From contig OW051468.1 in the NCBI GenBank assembly GCA_932521025.1, forward strand, positions 4,154,064-4,218,063: a DNA stretch of 64,000 nucleotides, read 5' to 3'. The position numbers were made by a program, and so were the translations under genes. Positions 11,763 through 24,220 of this stretch are shown piece after piece. The notes under the pieces are model-generated. The model saw nothing but the letters and a program-made list of their open reading frames with translations. It was not told where the DNA came from and searched no databases. Numbering within the stretch: the first letter of the stretch is position 1; the number at the start of each line of letters is the position of its first letter. Origin of the DNA: Oscheius onirici (Eukaryota > Nematoda > Chromadorea > Rhabditida > Rhabditidae).

Positions 11763-12411
11763 TTATGCTGAATGTCCCAGGGATTCCGGGTGTTGGCGTC
11801 TGAAAATAAGACTGTTTCGAATAAAAATAGTGAAAGTTACTTGAAATTAGCGATCCTAATTAGTTGAATAAGTCCCGTACAGGCGACGAAAAAGTTGACA
11901 CTGGCCAGATAGTAGTTGACCGGGGTAATGACCAGACAGTATCTAGTCCAGATGGCTCCGGTCGCGAAAAGAGCAGTATTCTGAGAAAAAAAAAGAATGT
12001 TCGTTCCCTCTTGTTAGAGCAACTCGCAACGTCAGAGACGAGCCCCGAAGCAATAAACAGAATACTAGCGGACTGAGAGCCAGCGACTAATTGGAGGCAG
12101 TGCCCGAAAGCCAAATATTCGAGGCAATTTGAGCCAATTTTTCAATCTGGATGTTTTGAGATCTTCGCAAGTCTAAATTCAAGAGCAAAAATTCAAAAGA
12201 TTACCTGATAAGTACTGAGTTTCTCCGCGGGTCTCGCGAGATCAGCCAGTCCTGCTCCAACCAACGCCCATTTTATGGTTGGCGCCCAGAAGAAGACAGT
12301 CTTCGGTCCAGCAGCGTGGTTCCAGGCTGGCTTGGCAAAAGCTGGGAGCATTGGGTAGACGACTCGGTCGCCGAAGGCGCACAGCGATTTGTACAGTGCC
12401 CGATGAGCCAT
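11763..12411 (-). CDS. mpc-2: Mitochondrial pyruvate carrier 2
   Basis: Inner-membrane subunit of the MPC1/MPC2 complex that imports pyruvate into mitochondria. It has 127 residues, the same length as the human protein. Exons: 12411-12205, 11980-11841, 11799-11763. Diagnostic blocks are AGPKTVFFWAP followed by KWALVGAGLADLARP (residues about 35-62) and, in exon 2, ATGAIWTRYCLVITPVNYY and NFFVACTGLIQLIR. The start is the ATG of MAHRALYKS; a 3' splice site lies about 20 nt upstream of it. The last exon adds only a short basic tail. The stop is 149 bp upstream of the first glutamate-receptor exon found. Confidence 0.95.
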
Positions 12412-12429
12412 TTTCTTTGCCGTCAATAC

Positions 12430-13100
12430 TTCTGAAAAACCTGCGTTTAGTAAGATAAGCTATTGGGAAAATCCAAAGAACATCTCTGTGGCAAAAGTTC
12501 TAGGAAAACTTGCTATAAACATGCAACAATAACGATAGGAACGGCTGATAAAGAGTGACATCGCCTCACGCCAGTCAAATGGGCTGATAGATCTGTGAAG
12601 CGATCAAAATTTTTCGTCGAAACAATGTTTCGACCGAACAAAGTTGATCGAGCGATGCTACAGCTGCGAAAATCGATTGTCCGGAAGAGTAAAGGTCAAA
12701 CGAATACTTTCTTGCAGAATGTGGTGGAGTTTCAGAAGTGTTGAGGATGAAAACCGAGTTGAAAATGGTTGTTTGCCAAAAAAAAAGTAAAACTTTCATT
12801 ATAAGTGTAAAAAAGAAGGTGAGTACATGCAAAAGGAGATAGGGGGGAAGAGGGGCTCAAGTTACAACCATACTGTTTTCTCTCGACGTTTTCTTTTGAT
12901 CAAATCACAGAAAAAAAATGTAAGCGGGATGACTCAGGTTCTAGTTACATGATTAGGAGAGAGGGGATCTTTTCACACGGACCACGTTGACGATATTTTC
13001 CGAACTTTTCTAGAAAATGTACATACATAGTAGAGAGAAAGTAGAAAAGGAAAGATTGGGATGAGTTTTGGCTATTTTTCTTTTCTTTTGAAGAGGACTC
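12430..13100. other. Interval between MPC2 and Rab2
   Basis: Holds the Rab2 3' UTR and the MPC2 upstream region. One minus-strand frame, 12832-12575 (85 codons, internal ATG with a hydrophobic leader), looks like a signal peptide followed by polar sequence. It has no recognised homologue and is either chance or a 5' exon of the downstream glutamate receptor. Confidence 0.35.
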
Positions 13101-13105
13101 GTCTT

Positions 13106-14242
<1,137 letters not shown>

Positions 14243-14568
14243 TTATCGATTGTTTTGCTTTCATTATTTGTTTAGAAGAAGAAAAAACATAAAATCTGGA
14301 TGAGAAGACGTGGAAAGGGCGAAATCGATGAGGCGAGAGGGCTACACATGACGAGGGGGAACCCAGCACGTGTGACTTCATCGATTTCGGGCTGGAGCTG
14401 CCTTGTGTCGCAATAAACCGCGTATTCGCAACTGGGCAAGGATACTAGTTTTTAAACAAAGTTTGAAAGAAAAATCCGTTCACAAGATGCAACCATAATG
14501 CAGATAATTTAGAGGTGAAATTGGATGAAGATAATCGTCGCCAGAAAATTCGATCTCTTGAGCTAACA

Positions 14569-14819
14569 TGTAAAACAACCCCCTAGGTGTGTAAATTGGT
14601 CGAAAATAGTCATAAATGGAAGATAAATGTCCGAGGACGGCTTATATAGAGCAAGCGTCGGCTTCAGACTATTTTCGATTAGTTTTCACGTCTTGGTGGT
14701 TGCTTTACATGCTGAATTCAATAAAATTGGTTATAAACTGGAAAAATAAAAGAAAAATGGTGAAAAACGCAAGTTTAGGATTGTTTGAACGAAGGGAGGC
14801 GTCTAGTGCAGTACAACCG
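14569..14819. mobile_element. Truncated copy of the 10076-10457 MITE
   Basis: About 250 bp is nearly identical to 10206-10457, starting at GTAAAACAACCCCCTAGGTG and ending at GCAGTACAACC. Only a handful of substitutions are visible. The left inverted repeat and about 130 bp are missing, and no target duplication remains. The high identity implies recent activity of the family. Confidence 0.85.
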
Positions 14820-15013
14820 AAACTTGTTCTAGCAGTTCCACGGATAGGAAAAAAACAGGATTATTGAGATAGGTCGAATTGATTATTGAAAATCGGCACT
14901 GGTCACAATAAAAATGAAATATAGTAAACGTTGGCTGCTCAGAAGCGTGATGCATTGCTCGTTGTGGTAATAAAAGGGGAATCAACGGTGAAAACAGGTC
15001 TTGTCTCGGAAAC

Positions 15014-15400
15014 CAGAGATGTGCGGGAATGGCCAAAAAAATTCCCGCGGGAATGTTTAGTCTCAAAAATTTTTCCCGCGTGCCGCGGGAGGGAATCTCG
15101 TGCCCACTTTTATTCCCCTAAGAAGCAGTTTTTCCCGCGGGAATGACGGGAATCGCGGGAATTTTTCAAAAACGCAAATTTCGCTTATTTTCGTCGGATT
15201 TTCGTTATGCAACTAATTTTCGCGCTGATTTTCAACAAGCTAATAGTCAAAAGGGCAGTTCTACGCCGATGGCAGAAAAAATAAGCCATGTTTTGAAGAA
15301 AAAGTTGGTCCTCCCTTGAAAAAACTTTAAAATGGCAAGAAAAAGAGCGAGTTTTCCCGCGGGAATTCTTAGTCTCAAAAAATATTCCAAAAAAAAATAA
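15014..15400. mobile_element. Degenerate copy of the CAGAGATGTGCGGG MITE
   Basis: Begins CAGAGATGTGCGGGAATG and continues with GCGGGAAT-rich sequence that matches, in inverse orientation, the complete element at 38227-38674. Shared inner blocks include the stretch around the AACTAATTTTCGCGCTGATT region. The far inverted repeat is not recognisable. Confidence 0.75.
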
Positions 15401-15608
15401 TGAAATTTTTTTCAAAATTGCCTCGTAAAAATTGCAGAAAAGGCGGGAAAAGTACATTCGAAAGGCGTTACCCAATCTTATTTTTCATTTCTCGTCACTC
15501 TTTCCGCAGCATTTTTCATTCGGTGAAAGCTTTTTGTACTTCGGTTTCGTTGAAACATTGCTCTAGAATAATTTGCTTTCACCCGGTACATATGTTTCAG
15601 ACGGGAAG

Positions 15609-17159
15609 ATGCTTTTCCGGCTGGTTGTGCTCATCCTCCTCACCGAAGGGATGAAGACACTCGGAGTGGATAAACAGGGACAGAAGTGAACTATTCTTTG
15701 TGCTGTCTCAAAAACCATTATTTAGATCCCTAATCTCGTCTTTCACTCCTGGACTGGGGACTTGGAATCAGGCTGTGAGCGCTCAACAGCTCGGGAACAT
15801 GGCCTCCGGAATCCCTATCCTACACACAATTACTCAGGCTATCCCCTCGTTGCGCACGTTGCCCTGGATGGGCATCCCTCAGACTGGAGCGCAACCTGTT
15901 CCCCAGCAAAGGAACCTGAATAATGCCATCGAGCAGGTGATTCCTATTTGCCAACTTGTTTCACAACCTGTTTTCAGTTCACAGCTCCGATTGTTCGTTT
16001 TGCCACCGGTGGCCAGCCCGTTGCCAGCGACGTCTCACAATTTATTCAGTCCATTCCTAATGTTGTCGTCAACATTCCCGGATTCGGAGATTTCGACCTA
16101 AGGAAGATCGACCCCAATCTGGTGGACTTTATTCTGAAGGGTGGACAGGTCCCTGGCATTCCGAAGGAGACCATGGACGGCGTCATCCAGAACTACATGA
16201 AGAAGGTCTATGAGGCTGCAGCTGCCGCCAAGGCAGGAAAACTTACAAAGGAGCAGGAGAAGGTGTGTGTCGAGTTGTACGAGTAAAGTTCCTATTCAGT
16301 TTCTCGTGCCAGTGAACATGCTGCCTCAGAAGATGGTCCAAAGTGTGATGGATGGTCAATCGCTACCCGGATTGACGGAAGATCAGACGAGAACTGTTAC
16401 CGAGTACTATGCCGCAGCTAGTCAGCCTAGCTCCGTATCGTCAGTAGCTGGAGGAACGAGTGGAAATCCCGGTCCGATGGCTGATCTGTTCAATCTGTTA
16501 CCTCCTGGCTACAATATTTCCAAGATTCCTCAAAATGTCATTTCTTCCGTGATGAAGGGAGAACTTCCCGACTTGAAACAACTACCCAGTGATCTTATGG
16601 CACATTTCCAAGCCAATGCTGACAAGATGGCTTCTATGTTTTCCAAGCTAGCTCCGGTAGGTTATTTTCCACCTCCGTTTATGCAAACTAATTTTCAGGC
16701 GAATGTTACCTTGGACGATCTCCTGGCAAAGCTGCCCCGATTTGAGAAGCCGATTCTGGCCACCTTCTCCCCTTACGACATCAACAAGCTGTCCAGTGAC
16801 ATGGTCCACGAGGAAAAAGTCAAAGAAAGAGCCGAAAAGATGAAGTACGCTGTATTTTTTGAATGTTACCCACTCAGAGCTTCAGGCTTTACACAACTAT
16901 TGCTTTGGCAGGAGTCCTCGCCGTTACAATCATTGCCTGCATCTTCCTCGTCGCGTATCTCATGAGAAATCGTCTCAACAAGACTAGAAGACCCGAAGAG
17001 AATGCCAACGGAGCTGAAGAAACCGTGAACGATATTGAAGAGGCAGCAGCCGACATACAGACGACACCGCCACGACGCGCAACAACTCCTGGACTGCCTC
17101 TGGCCAACTCTACAATGATTGTTGGTCCTGAGGATTCTCAGCTTTGCTCGTCTAGGTAG
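15609..17159 (+). CDS. Unrecognised type I membrane protein with internal repeats
   Basis: 449 residues; I do not recognise the family. Exons: 15609-15685, 15726-15936, 15978-16262, 16300-16656, 16699-16844, 16886-17159; all phases agree and introns are 37-42 nt. Residues 1-19 form a signal peptide (MLFRLVVLILL). The ectodomain is Pro/Gln-rich at first, then has three related units of about 40 residues near 128-165, 196-230 and 258-298. Each has the pattern K-(I/L)-(P/D)-x-x-(V/M)-(V/I)-x-x-(V/I)-(M/L)-x-G-x-x-(L/V)-P followed by an amphipathic stretch. A weaker fourth unit is near 334-359. A single membrane span lies near 364-385, followed by RNRLNK and an acidic, Thr/Pro-containing tail of about 65 residues. 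The ectodomain units contain no cysteines. A 3' splice site lies 8 nt before the ATG. A cell-surface or cuticle-linked role is only a guess. Confidence 0.82.
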
Positions 17160-17396
17160 CTTGTTCCGTCACACTCTGTCAGTAGTATCTTCTCAGCATA
17201 TACCCAATTTTACTAGCACTTTCTCTCACACTTATCTGTATTTATTGTAGAAAATTTTAGCATTTTATACCTTGTCAAATACGCATGAACATTTATCGAT
17301 ATCACTTCAGGAATGTTTGATCACAGAAACGACAGTTTTAAGTCCAACCGGAAGTAGATCTCCAACTTTCTTGGCCGATTACATGCTCGGAATCGC

Positions 17397-18660
17397 TCAA
17401 AGTACATGACGTTTTCTCTCACAGGGAAAGAACCTCCATCTGAACGTCTCCTCATTGTTGTCGAGCAGGCAGAACATTCTTCTAGTGTCGAGTACTTTGA
17501 CTTCCCGACTGTATCTCTTCAACATTTCATCGACGCCGCCAATGTACAGATTGTGAGCTTTTGGATATGCAATGTTGTCCCGAATGTCGATTTCGATTTT
17601 TGATATATGAATCGAAGTCAAGCGGGCCTTTTCCAGCTTCTTCATTGTTTTAGAAAAGGAAGCCTCACTACGATTTCGATTGTTTTCCCAGCACATATTC
17701 AAAGAGTTGGAAATAGTTCTTTTGCCTGCTTCGTGAAAGACAGCCAGCTTGGCCAAGACGTCTGCCATTTCATTCTGAGCTGTATCCATGTGAGCAGGTG
17801 TATAGACAAAAGAGACTCCCTCAGAACAGGAAGCGGCCAACTGGTAGATGACGTGAGTATGAAGCCTGTTAGAATTGGAAAGATTTGGAGATTTAGTGAC
17901 AAGATTCCGGGATGCATTGACCTAAATATGAATTTGAAATGATCTTCAGTCAATAAGACTCACAATTGTCTCAATCTTTGAGAAGATCTTCAACTCCTCC
18001 CTATTCTCCTTGTCGAATAGAGTTTTCCGAGTCTTCTTGATCATCTCCTAAAGTCTATTGTAGTCCCCGATCATGTTCTCAGATCCCAAAGTCCTGCTTC
18101 AGCTCTATAGACAGCCTCCTTCGTCATGTTTTCCAACTTGAGAATCTTCTCCAGAAAGACTGTGATGTGATCAAGCAAAGGCTGTAGCAGTTTTGGGGCC
18201 TTGTTCTTCCTCTTTCTCTTCATCTCTAGACTGGTCAACTGGAAAAGAGACTGTATGCTTGAAGACAACTCTACCTCTTTTACAAGTCCCTGACAATCGG
18301 TATAGATGACCAATGGCTTCGTGTCCATACCTAGCTCTTTCACTCTTTTGAGAGCAATTATCACGGCCAATTTCTCAGCAGTGTTGCTCCCAACCTCCTC
18401 CAAAATTCGAACTGAACAGTTTAGAATGCTCCCATACTCGACAAAGACTCCACAACCAACGTTCTTTCGGTGAACCGAACCGTCTGTGAAAATTGAAGGA
18501 ATGTCCTCTTTGGCTGGTTTGATCGAAAGAAAGGCTATTGGAGACAGGAGTCCTGTGGCTTTTGCTGTTTTTAAAAGAAATACGGAGGAATTGAGAAGAA
18601 GATCGAAGTGGTCTTGACCGATTGGGAGAGCTGGTAGTCGTCGTGGAAGTAAAATTATCA
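17397..18660 (-). CDS. RNase H-domain protein (5' end unresolved)
   Basis: Exons: 18660-18113, 18047-17964, 17921-17397. All four RNase H catalytic acids are visible: FTDGS, the Glu in NTAEKLAVIIAL, YTDCQG, and the Asp in QNEMADVLAKLA after YTPAHMD. That layout is the RNase HI fold as found in non-LTR retroelements and in host RNase H1. An insertion of more than 100 residues sits between the third and fourth acids, and about 110 residues follow the domain. A candidate first exon (18764-18700) is in the wrong phase to join, so the start is unknown or the 5' end is decayed. It may be a domesticated or dying retroelement gene. Confidence 0.65.
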
Positions 18661-19219
18661 CTGAAAATAATGAGAACAAAAGACTCTTGTCCTACCCACT
18701 GTCTCTCGACTTCTCGGTACCGATGTATTGTTTCAAACACTGGTTCCAAATCTTCCATTAGCATCGCGTTTGCTATTTTCTCGGTTTAGAACCTTTCCAA
18801 TCTTTTTGAAATATTTCGATTTGTTCTGCTCCTCTCCATTGAGATATTTCCATAAAAATGACAGATTGGAGAAAACCTATGATCTCTTTGGTGCTCCTTG
18901 TAAAACACGGCCTACTGTGATCATTGAAAAAGTCGACTGGCCTGTGAGGAACAGAGTAATTAGGAGAACATATCGATAGGAATGGAAAGCAGGGAAGACT
19001 TGGAAAAAGCTGCTGGGTTTGTTTATTTGTTTTCAGAAAAGCGTGGTGGAGAATGGTACAGTCAACTAATAGCCGGGGGCGACTATCGCGCCTTTTGGAC
19101 TGAGAGCTAGCTGTCGCCACCCGTTTACGTTTACCGTCTCTACCTTTATCGTATTCGAAGACCGTATTTTATAAAAAAAATTAACCAAGGAAAAAAGTAG
19201 CAAGAGAAATTTTTCCTAA

Positions 19220-19595
19220 AAAAAACAATTTGAGACGGAGTCGAACCCGGACGTCTCGGCATCCAAATCCTTCAAAAAACCACGCGTTAGAGTGACAATA
19301 GGCCGGCCACGGACATACGGTACATCTTTGCGCTTTAGTGTCATAAAAGTAAAGTATTCTCCCGTCTTCAAGCCTTTGGCTAGCGGGTGCATCTGAGGAG
19401 CCAGATAGGGGCTTTAAACGTTCCACAGTGCCCACCTGTTCCCAGGAACGCTATTACTTCGTATTACTACCAATTTACCGACCTTCGGGAAGGGTAGAGG
19501 CCTTGGTTGGGCTGAGGCGGGAATCGAACTTGTGACCCTTCGATTGACGCTGGCGCCTCCTGCCACTGCGCCAATCCGCCTCTCGGTAGTGTCAT
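19220..19595 (-). repeat. tRNA-derived SINE-like repeat
   Basis: Read on the minus strand, the head near 19590 has a box A-like TGGCGCAGTGG and a box B-like AGTTCGATTCC. The body follows, then a second box B-like GGGTTCGACTCC near 19235, then a T-run. The tRNA fold is incomplete. The body (GTTCCTGGGAACAGGTGGGC onward) recurs at 22500-22600 on the plus strand. A tandem GTCATAAAGAGTTCT array (four units, 19591-19656) abuts the head. Confidence 0.65.
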
Positions 19596-19694
19596 AAAGA
19601 GTTCTGTCATAAAGAGTTCTGTCATAAAGAGTTCTGCAGTCATAAAGAGTTCTGCAAAGAACAGAAGTTTCAACGTTCATTCTTTTTGGAATCT

Positions 19695-20504
19695 TCAACC
19701 AATGGTGATTCGGGCACCGTTCAATGCGTCTTTGAAGGTTGCGTCCTGTTCATTCTTGAGATGGCTCATGAAAAGATCAGCGAATCTTCGACCACCATCC
19801 TTGTCCGTCTGATCGAGGGACCATTGAGGTGAAAGAACTTGATATCCATTGCTCATTGCTCCTCCCTAAAACGGAGATAACTTTTGAGATCTTGACTCAC
19901 AACAAGGCTGAACTTTAGTGTGATTTTCTGAGAGGGACGGAAGAGCGTCTGATGAGTACATCCAGGAGATGTTTGACAGATGGAGTGAATACTTGAGAGT
20001 GAGTCTCGCATGGTGAGACAGCAGCCACTGTCACCCCAGCCAGTGCAGGCGAATGGACTGTCAATAACGTTACTGGAAATTCCAGTGCAGCTCAGAAGTG
20101 GCGTGATCTCTCTATTCAGAATCCATTACTGGCAGAGAAAAGAACATACGTACCGCACCTTGACTCTAAGAATTCGTAGAACTTCGTTCTTATCTCCGAT
20201 GTAGTCTGCGTAGTACTGAAAAAGTATATTACGGACCTGGAAAAGAAGAATCATAAGTAATGAAGCAGACTCCTACACTCTCCAAAAGAACTTTTTGCAT
20301 GTTTTCGAAGACGGCTTCCTTTGTCATCCAATAGGGATTGATAATGTAGAGGGCAGTAACTGTGGGATCAATGTCGGATATGGTAAGAACCATTGAAGCT
20401 GAAAAGACATAGTGTTTGTATCGAATGGTCTTACTGGGTGATCCCACAGGGGCACATGACCAGACGAGAGTCGGCAGAAGACCGAGCAGGAGAAGAACCT
20501 TCAT
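19695..20504 (-). CDS. Secreted cysteine-containing protein, unknown family
   Basis: 218 residues. Exons: 20504-20435, 20398-20277, 20236-20154, 20111-19901, 19865-19695; phases agree and introns are 35-42 nt. Residues 1-16 form a signal peptide (MKVLLLLGLLPTLVWS). The mature part has cysteines in CTGWGDSGCC and a following CQTSPGCT block near residues 105-140, then a polar C-terminal region. I recognise no domain. The ATG is 124 bp downstream of the stop of a protease gene on the same strand. An acceptor (ATCTTTCAG) lies 5 nt before the ATG. The spacing is like that of nematode operons, where a downstream gene receives a spliced leader. Co-transcription is inferred only. Confidence 0.85.
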
Positions 20505-20627
20505 CGGGACTGAAAGATGGCAGAAAATGAAAGAGATATTTGTTCAATGGAACAGAAGTCTCCCAGACTAATGGCTTCGATTGGGAAAATCGTCTGATCA
20601 AGGGAACAGATTGACACAAATGTATTT

Positions 20628-21661
20628 TTATTTGCCATATGAGGGCTGAATGATGGCCATAATCTCGTTGATTCTGTTCTTCAGATTGAAGGCCATCTGG
20701 TGTGGAGGGTTGTCCTCCATGATGAGGTGGTCCAGAGCACAGAGTCCTCCAGTTGAAGCAATGTTGACTCCGATCAGAACATGTCTTCCAGCCTTCTTCT
20801 CCGTCAATGGACCTCCACTGTCACCCGCACAAATGGCCGACTTTTCCTGTGACCATTCTGTGCAGATAGTATTGGAATCGGCAAACATGGGCAAGACACA
20901 AGGGACTCGCGAACCGGCGACGGCAAAACGCAGCTTCTTGTTGACTGAAAACGCTCATTCTTGATTTTAAATAAAAACGAATAACTCACTGTCAGTTTTG
21001 ACATCATTGTTATTGTTTCCAAAGCCAGCCACGTAGAGTTTGACGCCGTTCGGATCTGATTCGTAGGCCATCGGACCGATTCCAGGAGTTGGAAGACAGG
21101 CTGGAACAGCTCCAGTGGCATCTCTATCCAGCTCGAGAAGAATCATGTCGTCGCCGTCCGCGCAGTTACGACTTTTGAAAAGATCGAAAAAGTGCGCGCT
21201 AGAGGAGAAATTTGTGCTTTTCGAATGGTGGACTGTACTTTTGGACGTTGTGATGATTGGCAGAAGGACAGTTTTCAAAAGCGTCGAGTGTACCAATACA
21301 GACAGACATATCGGAAACTGCACGGTCACTGAAATATTGGCACATTCCCCAGGGATTTTAAACGAACCGTTCAGTACAAATATTCGGTTTCATCAACATA
21401 CAATGGGCAGCTGTTGCAACGTGCCTTTTCCCGACTAAAGTGCCAGTACAGGGCGAAGGAATTTTCATATTCACTCTTACTATCCAGGGATAAGCACGAT
21501 CCATCTCTTTTCCGCTAATGATCTACACTTCTCAGTTTTAAGTAAGCAAACGGTCATACCTGATCTTCTCCAGTCCCGACAAAATCCTTCAAGCCACTGT
21601 TGGGAAGAAAGAACTCTTGGGAATAGATTCCGATGAAAAGGAATAAAGAAAGGAGAATCAT
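20628..21661 (-). CDS. Secreted chymotrypsin-family serine protease
   Basis: 290 residues. Exons: 21661-21560, 21522-21368, 21328-21239, 21198-20990, 20944-20628; phases agree. A signal peptide (MILLSLFLFIGIYS) is followed by a short propeptide. The mature enzyme begins at IISGKE, the canonical activation junction. The catalytic triad is His in TAAHC, Asp in GDDMILLEL and Ser in GDSGGPL. The residue six before the catalytic serine is Ala instead of the trypsin Asp, so trypsin-like Arg/Lys specificity is unlikely. A TATA box lies about 30 nt upstream of the ATG, and no trans-splice acceptor is seen. AATAAA overlaps the stop codon, so the 3' UTR must be very short. Confidence 0.93.
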
Positions 21662-21689
21662 TTAGGAGAGATGGCTAGCAGAAACATAT

Positions 21690-21697
21690 CTTTTATA
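21690..21697 (-). promoter_or_regulatory. TATA box of the serine protease gene
   Basis: TATAAAAG on the minus strand, about 30 nt before the protease ATG. The spacing leaves room for a very short 5' UTR. Most other genes here instead show a splice acceptor just before the ATG. Confidence 0.6.
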
Positions 21698-22027
21698 GAG
21701 GAAAACGGCTGTAGTTAATATTCCGCATGACAATTTCATTATTAGATTGAGAAATTGACTAGAAAAAGTCAAAACATTTTCGTGCCTTTTAAGTTTCAAA
21801 AGCAAGCGATGTCGACTTGTCGAATCTTGTCAAGATTCTAAACCGTTTATTCCTGACTAGTCAAGGAGAGTCAAGTGCTCCTTCAGTGCAAAGTAACCCG
21901 ATTTTGGCCATTTTGGTCAACTTTCGGCAGTTGCCCAGCTCTAACGGAATCAATTTGGGCAAATCGGCCGATGCACCTTGAAAGAGCTCAATCTGGGCTA
22001 CAAAACCCTGCATGGAACAAAGAGGGT

Positions 22028-22445
22028 TCAATAGAAAATTTTCGAGAAACGCACCTCTGAACTTCAGGTGGTTCCGGCGCGCCCAACTCATGAGGGGGTA
22101 TTGTGTATCAAAAAATATATTTTCTTCGTTTAGCATCATTTCACCTTCTCAGGCCTTTTTATTGGTTTCTGATACTTTTTAGATCTTTCTTTGCTCTATC
22201 TTTGCAGGATATGGCGCCCTTGTGAAATTTTCTTTTTTTTTTGGTTGTACGCTGCAAAACGAAGGGAAACATTGAGAGAGAAAGTGTCAGAAGTCAATAA
22301 AAAGGCATAAGAAAGCAAAATATCGATAAACGAAAAAAATATATTTTTTGACCCACGATACCCCCCCCCCCCCCATTATGGATTGGGTGCGCCGAAACCA
22401 CATGAACTTCAGAGCCGTGTTCCTCGAAAATTCTCCATTGCGACT
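22028..22445. repeat. Fold-back repeat with a C14 tract
   Basis: Arms of about 110 bp (22028-22135 and 22331-22445) are inverted copies sharing the AATATATTTT block, the GAACTTCA block and an AATTTTCGAG block. A run of 14 C lies at 22363-22376, where the other arm has a short G run. The about 200-bp centre is AT-rich. Confidence 0.7.
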
Positions 22446-22482
22446 TCTTCGTTCTATACAGAATTTTTTTCAAATTGGTAGT

Positions 22483-22600
22483 AACTTGCTACGAAGTAAA
22501 GGCGTTCCTGGGAACAGGTGGGCACTGTGGAACGTTTAAAGCCCCTCGCTATCTGGCTCCTCAAAGGCTTGAAGACGGGAGAATACTTTACTTTATTGAC
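22483..22600 (+). repeat. Partial copy of the 19220-19595 SINE-like body
   Basis: Shares GTTCCTGGGAACAGGTGGGC, the ACTGTGGAACGTTTAAAGCC block and CTTGAAGACGGGAGAATACT with the minus-strand body at 19350-19460. Box A and box B heads are absent, so this is a truncated copy. Confidence 0.75.
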
Positions 22601-22604
22601 AGGC

Positions 22605-24220
22605 ATAGAATTCACATTCATAGAATGGACGTTTCTTTCGATATACTCCCAGATTATCGATTGTGTTGCCTCAGATCCTTGGCTATCACCGGAAATCTCC
22701 AATGAAAACTGGACATCAAAAAATACAAAGATTATCTAACCTGACAGGCTGATTCCGTCGTCAGTTTGGCCCGAAATCTTCACTAGTTCTCCAGACCTGA
22801 TTTCCGATATCTCCCATCTGACAGGTTTCTTCTTGTCAGCTTTCCGAAATAAAATGGGCGTGAACCGTCTGCAAGTGGCATTTTAGGAGGCACAGTATTC
22901 TCAGAAATTATTTTTTTGGATTTTCGTATTTTCGCAACTTTTTATTTTAACCTTATTTTTTCACTATTTTTACATTTGTATACACTTTTCTAGTGTACTT
23001 TTTCACGCTGAATCGATTAAGCATGGTTAGAAGTCGAAAAAAATAAGCGCAAAACAACAAAAAAATGCGAAAATGTGGATATTTTTATTTTTTGAAATTA
23101 AAATTCCCGCTCTCAAAAAAGCGCGGCAATTTGAAAAGTGCAGTTCACAAAACTCATTTTCCAGATAGATTATCCTTTCCGTTATTGGGCGAAAACGAAA
23201 TTATTAGGGTAAATGAGGGGTAAGAAGACCTATTTACCAGCAAAATATTTTTTTCGTCCAATAACGGAAAGGGTAAATTATCGCAAAAATTCGTTTTTTG
23301 GCCACTTCCAAGGTCCATAACTTTTTTATAAAGTATTTTTTGCCCCACGACGCCTAACCAAAAAATGTTCCTACACATTTGTTGTATCGTTTAAGGCCAT
23401 TTTGAGACATCCAAAATTTCAAAGAAAATATTTCCAAAAAATTTTTCGGTTTTTGAGTTAGGGTGTGGAAAGCACGATTTGGGTCCCAAATAGTGCCTCC
23501 TGCAAATTTGAGCCGATTTGGATCATGAGAAGTACTCTATCGCCGCCCCCTCTAAAAATTACAGGACATTGCGTCTTAAAAATGACATGATCCATCCGAT
23601 GTAGGTCGTTCTCCGTCTTTCTCACAAACTTCGTCTCAAGCTGACCTCAATCATAGATTTCACGTTCTCCCATGCATTCAAAAATCATCTTCTTCGTTGC
23701 AAGACGTGTTTCGACTTTCTTTCGAGAATGTGCCTTCCATGTCTGACCTTCCAGTTCTAGCCTCACAGATTTCGAGCAGGTTTCCAATCAGCCTTTCGCT
23801 TCCTGAAAAATAGCAACAAAATCGCACAAGAAGAGAGGAAAACTACGGTATCGATGTCAGTCAGCAATTTCAAGCGCAAGAAGGAACTTTCAGTCTTCCC
23901 CTAACAGTTCCTCAGGTCTCTCCAAGAACTATACCAAACACCGCTGTGGATTCAAGGAGGTACCCAAGAAACCGGGAAAACGGAGCATGACACCTTCTTT
24001 CGAACGCTGTCAGTTGTGGCGGATTCACACTTGACTGTCACATTGCCGTCTCTCCACTTTTCAAAAGAACGCAAGTTCTGTGGCGTTACTGGCGTTACCG
24101 CAATACCCGATTGTCAGTGTTCAACGTAACTGTACTGTCAAAATATAAAAAGTAGAAACACCTGACCTGGTAGATAGTAGAAGACGATCACAGAGCAAGG
24201 CAACACTGACGAAATTGACT
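22605..24220. other. AT-rich intergenic sequence
   Basis: No gene recognised. An imperfect palindrome built on CCGTTATTGG lies at 23170-23195 and 23255-23280. The rest is low-complexity AT-rich sequence and unassignable single-copy sequence. Confidence 0.4.
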
